This document shows, in pieces, positions 8,604 through 17,508 of a DNA stretch of 64,000 bases (its first letter is position 1; each line of letters starts with the position of its first letter). The position numbers and the translations under genes are program-made. A model generated the notes under the pieces. The model saw only the letters and a program-made list of their open reading frames with translations. It was not told the origin of the DNA and searched no databases. The stretch is taken from the NCBI RefSeq assembly GCF_002043095.1, contig NZ_MVOC01000012.1, positions 46,647 through 110,646 on the forward strand, in the 5' to 3' direction. Source of the stretch: Mycobacterium sp. AT1. GTDB taxonomy: Bacteria > Actinomycetota > Actinomycetes > Mycobacteriales > Mycobacteriaceae.

Positions 8604-10124
8604 CTAGCTGGTACTCCGCCACTGCGCGCACTCGTCCGCCGGCGGCGTGCCGTCGTGGTTCGCCACGGTGCGCGACAGGTTGAAGGCAAACCAGGGATCC
8701 GGGGCGTCGTCACGGTATCTCGCGCACTGTCTCATCGCTTCGGGCAACCGGGCCAATGCGGGGTCTACGTCCGTCGAGAGAGACAGCAGGTACTCCGCGT
8801 CCAACTGTCCCGTCTGCTCGTAGCGGTCGACGTTGCGGTCGGCGATCAGCCGCTCGGGGTTGATCGCCGCCACCACTAGCAGCGTCATCGCTCCGGTGAA
8901 CAACACGGCGCGAGGCAGCCGTCGACCGGTCATCCCGACGCCCGCCACCGCGACGAGGACGAACACCACGCCGAGCCACGACTCGATGGCGACGACCATG
9001 ACGCGCTGCACGCTGAAGCCGTACGCCTGCTGGTAGAGCCACATCCGGTGGATGGCCGAGATCACCACCACCACGGACGTGACGCACGTCGTGCCGACCA
9101 GGATGCGGAGCAGTCGCCGGTCGGCGCTTGAGGCGCGGCCCGCCACGCGAACGACCACGCTGATCACCAGCAGCGTCAACGCCGAAACCCAGAGCAGCTG
9201 CCAGAACCCCTGCCTGGCGTACTCGGCGTAGGTCAGACCCTCGGTCTCCAAGACGTGGTCGTGACCCCCGAAGAGCACGGCCGCCTGGACGACGACGAAG
9301 GTCACGAACAACGCGTCGAGCACACCAAGCGGTATCCCCCACTCCCACCTCGGAACGGGCCGCCTCTGCGCCGGAGCCATGGCGTCGATCCGCGGTGCGA
9401 ACCGGACGAGGTAGCCGCCGCCGAGGACGAAGGCGACGACCATCCCGAAGACCAGCACACGCGAGACCACGTCGTCGACGGCGAAGGACGGCACGACGTT
9501 GCCGACGACGTGAGCGAAGGCGGGGTCCGCCGCGGCGAACAGACCGCCGAATACCACCAGAAGTGCCACCGTGATGGCCAGCACCGCGGCGACTCGGCCC
9601 AGCTTCGGCGCGGACGACCCGTGTGGAATGAGCGCCGGGGTCGCCCGCCCCGCCCACGCCGACACCCGGGCGGGAAGCAACGACGGCAGGAACGGTGCGA
9701 CGGCCACCGCGGTCCAGGTGCGCCCGCCGACCAGCGTGCACCACCCAACCAACCAGGCAGCGACGAGGCAGAGCACCCCGAGCCACTGCGCCGCCAGCAC
9801 GGCGGGTACCGCGAGCAACGCCAGGGTGAGCCCGATTCCGAGCCATTCCACCCGGGTGGGACGACGCTCGCTGGTGCCGAAGACGACGGCGAAGATCATC
9901 ACTCCCGCAACCAGATAGCCGATGCTCAGCACCGTTGGGCGCCACAGCGCCGAGCCGAGTACACCGACGACGAGCGCCGCCAGGACGACGCGGCGGGGCG
10001 CCCGTGCCAGCGGGTCGAGCGGCCACACCCGATGCGTCCACAGCGTCCAGCCGGGCTCGCCGTGCCGAGGTGGCAACGGGCCGAGCAGCGGCGGAAGGCC
10101 GGACGGCTGCTGAGTCATCGTCAC
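8604..10124 (-). CDS. Polytopic membrane protein, DUF4153/DUF4173 family
   Basis: A roughly 506-residue protein with about a dozen hydrophobic helices, for example VVLAALVVGVLGSALW, VAAVLAITVALLVVFGGLF and LLVISVVVRV. It ends in a soluble tail of about 75 residues beginning NPERLIADRNVDRYEQTG. That pattern is typical of DUF4153/DUF4173 proteins, whose function is unknown. GTG 10124 overlaps the stop of the histidine-kinase gene as GTGA; ATG 10118 is the alternative. It is the third gene of a response regulator-kinase-membrane protein operon inserted between ipdF and kstR2, and may supply sensing or be the regulated output. Not part of the M. tuberculosis steroid cluster. Confidence 0.8.
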   Translation of the reverse strand: MTMTQQPSGLPPLLGPLPPRHGEPGWTLWTHRVWPLDPLARAPRRVVLAALVVGVLGSALWRPTVLSIGYLVAGVMIFAVVFGTSERRPTRVEWLGIGLTLALLAVPAVLAAQWLGVLCLVAAWLVGWCTLVGGRTWTAVAVAPFLPSLLPARVSAWAGRATPALIPHGSSAPKLGRVAAVLAITVALLVVFGGLFAAADPAFAHVVGNVVPSFAVDDVVSRVLVFGMVVAFVLGGGYLVRFAPRIDAMAPAQRRPVPRWEWGIPLGVLDALFVTFVVVQAAVLFGGHDHVLETEGLTYAEYARQGFWQLLWVSALTLLVISVVVRVAGRASSADRRLLRILVGTTCVTSVVVVISAIHRMWLYQQAYGFSVQRVMVVAIESWLGVVFVLVAVAGVGMTGRRLPRAVLFTGAMTLLVVAAINPERLIADRNVDRYEQTGQLDAEYLLSLSTDVDPALARLPEAMRQCARYRDDAPDPWFAFNLSRTVANHDGTPPADECAQWRSTS

Positions 10125-11146
10125 GCGACCTGCTCCTTCGACTGGGGGATCGTCACGCCAATGCGGCAACCCGGGCCGCCGTCCATCACTTCTATTGTCC
10201 CGCCATGCAATTCGACCGCCCAGCGGGCGATCGCCAAACCGAGACCGGTGCCACCGGCCGACGTGGCGCCGCGGGTGAACCGCTCGAAGACCCGTTCGCG
10301 TTCGGCAGCCGGAATACCCGGCCCCTCGTCGGCGACCTCGATTCGCAGCTCGGAGTCCTCCGACGACGCGAGAACCGACACCCGGCCGCCGGTCGGACTG
10401 TGTCGAATCGCGTTGTCCACAAGGTTGACCACCACCTGACGCAGGCGGGCGGGATCGGCGACCGCGGCCAGGTTGACTGGTGTCGCCGAGACCACGACGT
10501 CGACGCCGTCGGTCGACACCGATGCGTGGGCGACGGCGTCGACCAGAAACTCGTCCACTCGAAATACGCTGAGCTGCAGGGTGATGACACCGCTCTCCAC
10601 GCGGGAGAGGTCCAACAGATTGGCGACCAGTTCACCGAGGCGCTCGGTCTGCGCCAACGCGATCCGCATCGTCTCGGTGTCGGGTTCGACGACGCCGTCG
10701 ACGACGTTCTCCAACACGGCGTGCAGAGCGGTGATCGGCGTCCGAAGTTCGTGGGAGACGTTGGCGATCAACCCGCGGCGGTACTCGTCCTCGGCGCCGA
10801 GGTCGGCGGCCATCTGGTTGAATGCCGTTGCCAGTTGGCCTATCTCGTCCCGCGACGTGGCGCGCACCCGCCGGCTGTAGTCACCGCGCGCCATGGCCCG
10901 TGCCGCGGCGGTCATCTGCCGCAGAGGGGACGTCATGCCGTGCGCGAGGAATTGCGTGAGGATCAGCGACGTGGCAAGGGCTGCGAGCAGCGCATAGCGG
11001 AACTGCCAACTGGCGCCGATCCAGAAGGTGAACGCCGCCAACGTGATGGCGCCACCGACCAGGAGTCCCATCTTCACCTTGAACGACGCGAACGGGTCCA
11101 GCGGCCGGGGCAAGCGGTCCCACCAACCGGCGGCGGATCCGCTCAC
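10121..11146 (-). CDS. Sensor histidine kinase with minimal extracytoplasmic loop
   Basis: A 341-residue kinase. Two transmembrane helices (about residues 26-44 and 51-69) are separated by only about six residues, so there is no periplasmic sensor domain. A HAMP linker follows (SPLRQMTAAARAMARGDYSRR), then a dimerisation domain with phospho-accepting His132 in VSHELRTP, and an HATPase domain with NLVDNAIRHS, DEGPGIP and GTGLGLAIA boxes. GTG 11146 overlaps the response-regulator stop as GTGA, and the 3' end overlaps the DUF4153 gene the same way. The lack of an external domain suggests the stimulus is read within the membrane or relayed by the co-encoded membrane protein. Confidence 0.9.
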   Translation of the reverse strand: MSGSAAGWWDRLPRPLDPFASFKVKMGLLVGGAITLAAFTFWIGASWQFRYALLAALATSLILTQFLAHGMTSPLRQMTAAARAMARGDYSRRVRATSRDEIGQLATAFNQMAADLGAEDEYRRGLIANVSHELRTPITALHAVLENVVDGVVEPDTETMRIALAQTERLGELVANLLDLSRVESGVITLQLSVFRVDEFLVDAVAHASVSTDGVDVVVSATPVNLAAVADPARLRQVVVNLVDNAIRHSPTGGRVSVLASSEDSELRIEVADEGPGIPAAERERVFERFTRGATSAGGTGLGLAIARWAVELHGGTIEVMDGGPGCRIGVTIPQSKEQVA

Positions 11147-11808
11147 CGCGGCGTCTCCAACGAGTAGCCGACGCCGTGGACCGTGCGGATCAGCTCGGTT
11201 CCGAGCTTGCGCCGCAACGCCTTCACGTGACTGTCCACGGTGCGCGTCTCGACACCGGACGCCCATCCCCAGACGTGCTCGAGAAGAGTCTCCCTCGGCA
11301 CCGCGGCGCGCGGACGGGCGGCGAGGAAGGCAAGGAGGTCGAATTCGATTCTGGTGAGGTGAACTTCCTCGTCACCGCGGTGGACGCGGCGGGCCTGCAG
11401 GTCGATTCGGCAGTCCCCCACCGCCAGCGGTTGCACGTCTGCCGCCCGTTCCACTCGGCGCAGCAGGACCCGGACGCGGGCGACGAGCTCCCGCATGCTG
11501 AACGGTTTGGTCAGGTAGTCGTCGGCACCGATGCCCAGGCCGATCAACATGTCGGTCTCGTCGCTGCGGGCGGTCAACATGAGCACCGGCGTCGACCGCG
11601 CCGCCTGGATGCGCCTGCACACCTCCAACCCGTCGAAACCGGGCAGCATGACGTCGAGCACCACCAGGTCGGGGTCGGTGGCGGCGGCCTTCTCGACCGC
11701 CGACGGCCCGTCGACCGCCGTCTCGACCAGGAACGCCTCGGCGCGCAGTCGGGTCGCCACGGCGGCGAGGATGGTCGGCTCGTCGTCGACCACCAGGATT
11801 CGCTTCAC
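11143..11808 (-). CDS. OmpR/PhoB-family response regulator
   Basis: A 221-residue regulator. The receiver domain has acidic residues DDE at 8-10, the phosphorylation site Asp52 in VVLDVMLPG, and the LTKPF lysine. A winged-helix DNA-binding domain with DSHVKALRRKLG and RTVHGVGYSL ends the protein. It is the first gene of the three-gene operon with the kinase and DUF4153 protein, starting at ATG 11808, 72 bp from the ipdF stop. Whether it affects steroid genes is unknown; no direct-repeat binding site was recognised upstream. Confidence 0.93.
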   Translation of the reverse strand: MKRILVVDDEPTILAAVATRLRAEAFLVETAVDGPSAVEKAAATDPDLVVLDVMLPGFDGLEVCRRIQAARSTPVLMLTARSDETDMLIGLGIGADDYLTKPFSMRELVARVRVLLRRVERAADVQPLAVGDCRIDLQARRVHRGDEEVHLTRIEFDLLAFLAARPRAAVPRETLLEHVWGWASGVETRTVDSHVKALRRKLGTELIRTVHGVGYSLETPR

Positions 11809-11880
11809 ACACCAGACTGTATGTGCCGGTCGTGGTGCTTTCGGGCAGCGAATGTGAAGAAACGGTGCAGATGTCCGCCG

Positions 11881-12669
11881 CTAGGCGCGTTGGCTCGACA
11901 CCGAGATCACTTCACCGGTCAGGTAGCTCGAGTAGTCACTGGCGAGGAAGGCCATGGTGGCGGCGACTTCCCACGGTTCGGCGGCCCGACCGAAGGCTTC
12001 GTCGGACGACAACTGGTCGAGAAGCTCGGAGCTGCTGGTCTTCTCGAGGAACTTGTGCCTGGCGATGCTGGGCGACACGGCGTTGATTCGGACGCCGTAC
12101 TCGGCGGCTTCGATTGCGCTGCAACGTGTCAGCGCCATCACGCCAGCCTTCGCCGCCGCGTAGTGCGACTGCGAGTGCTGTGCCCGCCAGCCGAGAACGC
12201 TCGCGTTGTTGACGATGACACCGCCGTGCTCGACGTCGCGAAAGTACCGCAGCGCCGCACGGGTCGCACGCATGACCGAGGTCAGCGTCACGTTGAGCAC
12301 GCGGTCCCACTCGTCGTCGGTCATGTCGACCAGCGGCGTTTGACCGCCGAGCCCGGCGTTGTTGACGAGCACGTCGAGGCGGCCCATCTTGGCCACCGTG
12401 TCGGTGATCAGCGCGTCGACTGCCGGGGTCGACGTGACGTCACAGACCACGGCGTCGACCCGCCCCAGTCCGAGTGCGGCCAGTTCGTCGCGGGTCTCGC
12501 CGAGTCGGCGTTCGTGGAAGTCCGAGACGACGACGTCGGCGCCCTCGGCCAGTGCGCGCCTTGCGGCAGCCGATCCGATGCCGGTGCCGGCTGCGGCCGT
12601 CACCAGCACGACCTTGCCTGCCAGCAATCCGTGACCGTCGATCTCGTTGGGTGCGATGGAAAGATCCAC
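11881..12669 (-). CDS. ipdF: IpdF, SDR acting on 5-OH-HIC-CoA
   Basis: A 262-residue short-chain dehydrogenase. The nucleotide loop is TAAAGTGIG near residues 24-32, followed by NNAGLGG, NNASVLG and the SHYAAAKAG Tyr/Lys pair. IpdF (Rv3559c) oxidises the 5-hydroxyl of 5-OH-HIC-CoA, just before IpdC and EchA20. The GTG start at 12669 shares one base with the fadE30 TAG stop, so the two are co-translated; upstream in-frame extensions lie wholly within fadE30 and are rejected. Expression follows the operator at 13834. Confidence 0.92.
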   Translation of the reverse strand: MDLSIAPNEIDGHGLLAGKVVLVTAAAGTGIGSAAARRALAEGADVVVSDFHERRLGETRDELAALGLGRVDAVVCDVTSTPAVDALITDTVAKMGRLDVLVNNAGLGGQTPLVDMTDDEWDRVLNVTLTSVMRATRAALRYFRDVEHGGVIVNNASVLGWRAQHSQSHYAAAKAGVMALTRCSAIEAAEYGVRINAVSPSIARHKFLEKTSSSELLDQLSSDEAFGRAAEPWEVAATMAFLASDYSSYLTGEVISVSSQRA

Positions 12670-13817
12670 TAGCCCCTCGCTTCCCGCGGTAGGCCGAGCA
12701 CTCGCTCGGCGATGATGTTGCGCTGGATTTCGTTGGAACCGCCGTAGATGGTGTCCGAGCGGGAGAAGAGGAACAAGCGCTGCCACTCGTCGAATTCGCC
12801 ACCGTCGAGCAGCAGTCCGGCCTTGCCCTGGACATCCATCGCGATCTCGCCGAGTTCACGATGCCAGTTGGCCCACAACAACTTCGACACGCTGTCTTGC
12901 CCGGGACGTTCGACGTCCATGGTCGCCATCGCATAGGAACGCATGCTCTTCAAGCCAACCCAGGATCGCGTCAGCTTCTCGCGGATGACCGGATCGTCGA
13001 TCGCGCCCGTCTTCTTCGCCAGCTCGACGATGCCGGACAACTCTCGCGCGTAACGGATCTGCTGGCCGAGGGTGGATACGCCGCGCTCGAAGGTGAGCGT
13101 CGCCATCGCGACACGCCACCCGTCACCGGGCTCACCCACCACCAGGTCGGCGTCGGTGCGGGCGTCGTCGAAGAAGACCTCGTTGAACTCCGAGTCGCCG
13201 GTGAGCTGGACGATGGGGCGAATCTCGACACCGGGTTGGTCGAGCGGAATGAGGAGGTAGGACAGTCCGGCGTGCCGCTTGGAGCCCTTCTCACTGCGGG
13301 CGATGACGAAACACCACTGCGCCCAATGGGCCAGCGACGTCCAGACCTTCTGCCCGTTGACCACCCAGTGGTCGCCGTCAAGCTCCGCGGTGGTCGACAC
13401 GTTGGCAAGGTCGCTGCCCGCGCCCGGCTCCGAGTACCCCTGACTCCACAGCTCGGTGACGTCGAGGATCCTGGGCAGGAAGCGCTGCTGCTGCTCGGGG
13501 GTGCCGTACGCGATGAGCGTCGGCCCGACCAGTTCCTCACCGAGGTGGTTGACCTTGTCGGGCGCGTTGGCGAGCGCGTACTCCTCGTAGAACGCGACGC
13601 GGTGCGCCACGGTCAGCCCGCGCCCGCCGTGCTCTTCCGGCCACCCGAGACACGTCAGCCCGGCCGCGGCCAGGTGCTGATTCCACGCTCGGCGCTCAGT
13701 GAACGCCTCGTGTTCTCGACCCGGCCCTCCGAGCCCCTTGAGCGCGGCGTATTCACCGACGAGATTGTCGGCGAGCCACTGCCGGACCTCGGCCCGGAAC
13801 TCCTGGACCTCTATCAC
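12669..13817 (-). CDS. fadE30: FadE30, acyl-CoA dehydrogenase acting on HIP-CoA
   Basis: A 382-residue acyl-CoA dehydrogenase with the FAD-contact motif YSEPGAGSDLAN near residue 127, VVNGQKVWTSLAHWAQW, and the C-terminal GGSNEIQRNIIAERVLGLPRE. FadE30 introduces the first double bond into the propionyl side chain of HIP-CoA made by FadD3. Starts at ATG 13817, 16 bp from the KstR2 operator, and is divergent from fadD3. Corresponds to Rv3560c in position and strand. Confidence 0.93.
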   Translation of the reverse strand: MIEVQEFRAEVRQWLADNLVGEYAALKGLGGPGREHEAFTERRAWNQHLAAAGLTCLGWPEEHGGRGLTVAHRVAFYEEYALANAPDKVNHLGEELVGPTLIAYGTPEQQQRFLPRILDVTELWSQGYSEPGAGSDLANVSTTAELDGDHWVVNGQKVWTSLAHWAQWCFVIARSEKGSKRHAGLSYLLIPLDQPGVEIRPIVQLTGDSEFNEVFFDDARTDADLVVGEPGDGWRVAMATLTFERGVSTLGQQIRYARELSGIVELAKKTGAIDDPVIREKLTRSWVGLKSMRSYAMATMDVERPGQDSVSKLLWANWHRELGEIAMDVQGKAGLLLDGGEFDEWQRLFLFSRSDTIYGGSNEIQRNIIAERVLGLPREARG

Positions 13818-13833
13818 CCCTGTAGGCTAACCT

Positions 13834-13847
13834 ACCAAGCACTTGCT
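13834..13847. promoter_or_regulatory. KstR2 operator between fadE30 and fadD3
   Basis: ACCAAGCACTTGCT matches AnCAAGnnCTTGnT exactly. It lies in the 47-bp gap between the divergent fadE30 and fadD3 starts. The three KstR2 sites in this window occupy the same three positions as those known in M. tuberculosis. Confidence 0.93.
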
Positions 13848-13864
13848 TTGTTAGAGGAGTCTCG

Positions 13865-15400
13865 ATGGAGAGCAAGCCGAGGACCATTCCCGGCGAACTG
13901 AACCGGGTCACGGGCGAGTTCTCCGATCACGAAGCGCTGGTCACCGACGACCGCACGCTGACCTACGCCGACCTCAGAGCCGAGGTCAGACAGGCCGCAG
14001 CCGCCATCGTCGACCTCGGCGTGAACGCCGGAGACCGCGTGGCGATCTGGTCGCCGAACACCTGGCACTGGGTGGTCGCCTGCTTGGCGGTCCAGTACGC
14101 CGGCGCGGTCGTCGTGCCCCTCAACACGCGCTACACCGCGAGCGAGGCCACCGACATACTGGCCCGGACCGCAGCGCCACTGCTGATCGGAATGGGCCGG
14201 TTCCTCGGCTCCGACAAGACCGCCGAACTCGACCGCACGGCACTGCCCGCGTTGCGACACGTCGTCCGCGTGCCCATCGAGGACGACGACGGCACGTGGG
14301 ACGAATTCATGTCGCGTGGAACCGATCTCGAGGCCGCGGACGCGCGCGCCGCCGCCGTCACGCCGGATGACGTGTCCGACATCCTCTTCACCTCCGGGAC
14401 CACCGGCCGCAGCAAGGGCGTGCTCAGCGCCCACCGGCAGTCACTCGACGCACCCGCCGCCTGGGCCGCGTGCGGTCAGCTCACCAGCACCGACCGATAC
14501 CTCTGCATCAACCCGTTCTTCCACAACTTCGGCTTCAAGGCCGGAATCCTGGCGTGCCTGCAAACGGGGGCGACGCTGATTCCGCAACTGACGTTCGACC
14601 CCGAAAAGGCGATGCGGGCGGTACAGGACCAACGGATCACCGTGCTTCCCGGTCCGCCGACCATCTATCAGACCCTGCTCGACCATCCCAAGCGCGCGGA
14701 CTACGACCTGACGTCTCTGCGGTTCGCCGTCACCGGAGCCGCCGTCGTCCCCGTCGTGCTGATCGAGCGGATGCAGGACGAGCTGGACATCGACATCGTC
14801 CTGACGGCTTACGGACTCACGGAGGCAACGGGTTTCGGCACGATGTGCCGGGCCGACGACGACGCCGTCACCGTCGCGACGACCTGCGGCAGACCGATCG
14901 CGGGCTTCGAGCTCAAGATCGACGCGATCGGCGACGCCGAGGCAGGCGAGGTGCTGCTGCGCGGTCCGAACGTGATGCTCGGCTACCTCGACGACCCGGA
15001 TGCCACCGCCGCCGCGGTCGACTCCGACGGTTGGCTGCATACCGGTGACGTCGGAAAGCTCGACGAGGCAGGCAATCTCAGCATCACCGACCGCCTGAAG
15101 GACATGTACATCTGTGGCGGCTTCAACGTCTACCCCGCCGAGATCGAGCAGGTCCTGGCCCGGCTCGACGGGGTCGCCGACAGCGCCGTGATCGGGGTGC
15201 CCGACGAACGCCTCGGCGAGGTCGGCAAGGCCTTCGTCGTGGTCAAGGCGGACCGTCACCTCGACGAGAAGACCGTGATCGACTACACCCGTGAACACCT
15301 GGCGAACTTCAAGACCCCGCGGTCGGTGGTCTTCGTCGACGTGCTGCCGCGCAACCCTGGAGGAAAAGTGGTCAAACCGCTTCTGCGAGAGATCCGTTGA
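13865..15400 (+). CDS. fadD3: FadD3, HIP-CoA ligase (adenylate-forming)
   Basis: A 511-residue ANL-superfamily ligase. It has the P-loop-like TSGTTGRSKG near residue 180, YGLTEATGFG near 318, GWLHTGDVG near 392 and a C-terminal PGGKVVK with the adenylation lysine. FadD3 activates 3aH-4-(3-propanoate)-7a-methylhexahydro-1,5-indanedione (HIP) with ATP and CoA; the product HIP-CoA is also the KstR2 inducer. ATG 13865 follows a GAGGAG ribosome binding site. First gene of fadD3-fadE31-fadE32-fadE33, whose boundaries overlap or are separated by no more than 9 bp. Confidence 0.94.
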   Translation: MESKPRTIPGELNRVTGEFSDHEALVTDDRTLTYADLRAEVRQAAAAIVDLGVNAGDRVAIWSPNTWHWVVACLAVQYAGAVVVPLNTRYTASEATDILARTAAPLLIGMGRFLGSDKTAELDRTALPALRHVVRVPIEDDDGTWDEFMSRGTDLEAADARAAAVTPDDVSDILFTSGTTGRSKGVLSAHRQSLDAPAAWAACGQLTSTDRYLCINPFFHNFGFKAGILACLQTGATLIPQLTFDPEKAMRAVQDQRITVLPGPPTIYQTLLDHPKRADYDLTSLRFAVTGAAVVPVVLIERMQDELDIDIVLTAYGLTEATGFGTMCRADDDAVTVATTCGRPIAGFELKIDAIGDAEAGEVLLRGPNVMLGYLDDPDATAAAVDSDGWLHTGDVGKLDEAGNLSITDRLKDMYICGGFNVYPAEIEQVLARLDGVADSAVIGVPDERLGEVGKAFVVVKADRHLDEKTVIDYTREHLANFKTPRSVVFVDVLPRNPGGKVVKPLLREIR

Positions 15401-16530
15401 TGGACCTGACGTTCGACGACGAGACCGAGGAATTCCGCGCCGAGGTGCGTGACTTCCTCGCCGCCAACACCGAACACTTCCCGCGCGTGTCCTACGACCT
15501 CGCCGAGGGCTTCGAGCAGCATCGCCACTGGGACAGGGTGCTGTTCGACGCGGGCCTGTCGGTGATCGCATGGCCCAAGGAGTTCGGCGGCAGGGACGCC
15601 ACACTGCTGCAGTGGATCGTCTACGAAGAGGAGTATTTCCGGGCGGGTGCGCCGGGCCGGGCCAGCGCCAACGGAACCTCCATGCTTGGCCCGACGTTGT
15701 TCGCGCACGGCACCTCCGAACAGCGCAAACGCATCCTGCCCAAGATGGCCAGCGGCGAGGAGATCTGGGCCCAAGCCTGGTCGGAGCCCGAGTCGGGCAG
15801 CGACCTCGCCTCGCTTCGGTCCACCGCGACCAAGACCGACGGCGGCTGGAAGCTCAACGGCCAGAAGATCTGGAGCTCGCGGGCACCGTTCGGCGACAAG
15901 GCCTTCGGCTTGTTCCGCACGGATCCGTCCGCGCAGCGGCACAAGGGTCTGACCTACTTCATGTTCGACCTGCACACCGAGGGCATCACGGTCCGCCCCA
16001 TCGCCCAGCTGGGCGGAGCCACCGGCTTCGGCGAGATCTTCCTCGACGACGTGTTCGTCCCCGACGACGACGTGATCGGCGCCGTGGATGCGGGCTGGGC
16101 CGCTGCGATGAGTACGTCGAGCAACGAGCGCGGAATGTCACTGCGCAGCCCCGCACGCTTCTTGGCACCGGCCGAACGTCTGGTCGACGCCTGGCGCTCG
16201 GAGCGCAACCCCGCGTTCGCCGACCGCGTTGCCGACGCCTGGATCAAGGCGCAGGCCTACCGGCTGCACACCTTTGGCACCGTCACGCGGTTGACCGCAG
16301 GCGGCGAGCTCGGCGCGGAGTCCTCGGTGACCAAGGTGTTCTGGTCGGACCTCGACGTCGCGCTACACCAAAGCGCACTCGACCTTCGCGGCGCGGACGC
16401 CGAGCTGGCCGACACCTGGACCGAGGGCCTGCTCTTCGCCTTGGGTGGCCCAATTTATGCAGGTACCAACGAAATTCAACGCAACATCATCGCCGAGCGG
16501 CTACTGGGCCTGCCTCGGGAGCCGAAATGA
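15400..16530 (+). CDS. fadE31: FadE31 (IpdE1), acyl-CoA dehydrogenase subunit
   Basis: A 376-residue acyl-CoA dehydrogenase with WSEPESGSDLAS near residue 127, LNGQKIWSSRAPFGD and GGPIYAGTNEIQRNIIAERL at the end. FadE31 and FadE32 are known as a heterotetramer (IpdE1-IpdE2) acting late in C/D-ring catabolism. ATG 15400 overlaps the fadD3 TGA by one base; a TTG three bases earlier is less likely. The next gene starts 9 bp after its stop. Corresponds to Rv3562. Confidence 0.92.
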   Translation: MDLTFDDETEEFRAEVRDFLAANTEHFPRVSYDLAEGFEQHRHWDRVLFDAGLSVIAWPKEFGGRDATLLQWIVYEEEYFRAGAPGRASANGTSMLGPTLFAHGTSEQRKRILPKMASGEEIWAQAWSEPESGSDLASLRSTATKTDGGWKLNGQKIWSSRAPFGDKAFGLFRTDPSAQRHKGLTYFMFDLHTEGITVRPIAQLGGATGFGEIFLDDVFVPDDDVIGAVDAGWAAAMSTSSNERGMSLRSPARFLAPAERLVDAWRSERNPAFADRVADAWIKAQAYRLHTFGTVTRLTAGGELGAESSVTKVFWSDLDVALHQSALDLRGADAELADTWTEGLLFALGGPIYAGTNEIQRNIIAERLLGLPREPK

Positions 16531-16539
16531 GGCTTCGCC

Positions 16540-17508
16540 GTGCACTTTGAGCTAGACACTTCGCAACGCGACTTCGCCGCCAGCATCGACGGTGCCCTGG
16601 CCGCAGCCGACGTGCCGAGCGCCATCCGCGCCTGGTCGACGGGTGACACCGGGCCGGGCCGCAAGGTGTGGGCGACACTGGCCGACCTCGGCGTCACCGC
16701 CCTGATGGTATCGGAGGACTACGACGGCATCGGCGCCCACGCGACAGACCTGGTAGTGGCGGCGGAACGCTTGGGCCGCTGGGGAGTACCCGGTCCCGTC
16801 GCCGAGTCGATCGCCGTCGCACCCGTACTGTTGGCCGACGACCAGCGGAGCTCGGCGCTGGCCGCGGGCGAACTGATCGCGACCGTCGCGATGCCGCCGC
16901 GCGTCCCCCGCGCCGTCGACGCCGATGCCTCAGGACTGGTGCTGCTGGCCGCCGACGGCCAGGTGTGGGACGCCGAGGCGGGAGCGCGACACGACTCGGT
17001 GGACCCGGCGCGCCACCCGTTCGACGTCACGTCCGTCGGCGACGCCAGGACCGCCGACACCGCAAGGGCCTTCGAGTTCGGTGCGTTGACCACCGCCGCC
17101 CAGCTGATCGGCGCCGGCCAGGCCATGTTGGACGGCTCGGTCGAATATGCCAAGCAGCGCAGCCAATTCGGCCGGGTAATCGGCTCCTACCAGGCGATCA
17201 AGCACGCCCTGGCCGACGTGCACATCGCCGTGGAGTTGGCCCGCCCGCTGGTCTACGGTGCCGCGCTCTCACTCGCCGACGGCTCGTCGGACGTCGCCCG
17301 CGACGTCAGCGCAGCGAAGGCGGCGGCCTCGGACGCGGCGCTGCTGGCGGCCCGAACCGCGTTGCAAACCCACGGCGCCATCGGTTACACCCAGGAGCAC
17401 GACCTCTCCCTGCTGATCTTGCGGGTGCAGGCTCTGCACTCCGCCTGGGGTGACCCGACCTGGCACCGTCGCCGAGTACTCGAGGCACTGGCCGGGAGCG
17501 CGTCATGA
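16540..17508 (+). CDS. fadE32: FadE32 (IpdE2), acyl-CoA dehydrogenase partner subunit
   Basis: A 322-residue, shorter and more diverged acyl-CoA dehydrogenase-fold protein. It keeps YAKQRSQFGRVIGSYQAIKH near residue 205, TALQTHGAIGYTQEHD and the closing helix, but lacks the usual SEPGSGSD motif, as expected for the partner half of an alpha2beta2 enzyme. A fadE32 mutant of M. smegmatis is reported to accumulate MOODA, which places the enzyme at that step. Starts at GTG 16540, 9 bp after fadE31, and overlaps fadE33 by 4 bp. Confidence 0.9.
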   Translation: MHFELDTSQRDFAASIDGALAAADVPSAIRAWSTGDTGPGRKVWATLADLGVTALMVSEDYDGIGAHATDLVVAAERLGRWGVPGPVAESIAVAPVLLADDQRSSALAAGELIATVAMPPRVPRAVDADASGLVLLAADGQVWDAEAGARHDSVDPARHPFDVTSVGDARTADTARAFEFGALTTAAQLIGAGQAMLDGSVEYAKQRSQFGRVIGSYQAIKHALADVHIAVELARPLVYGAALSLADGSSDVARDVSAAKAAASDAALLAARTALQTHGAIGYTQEHDLSLLILRVQALHSAWGDPTWHRRRVLEALAGSAS

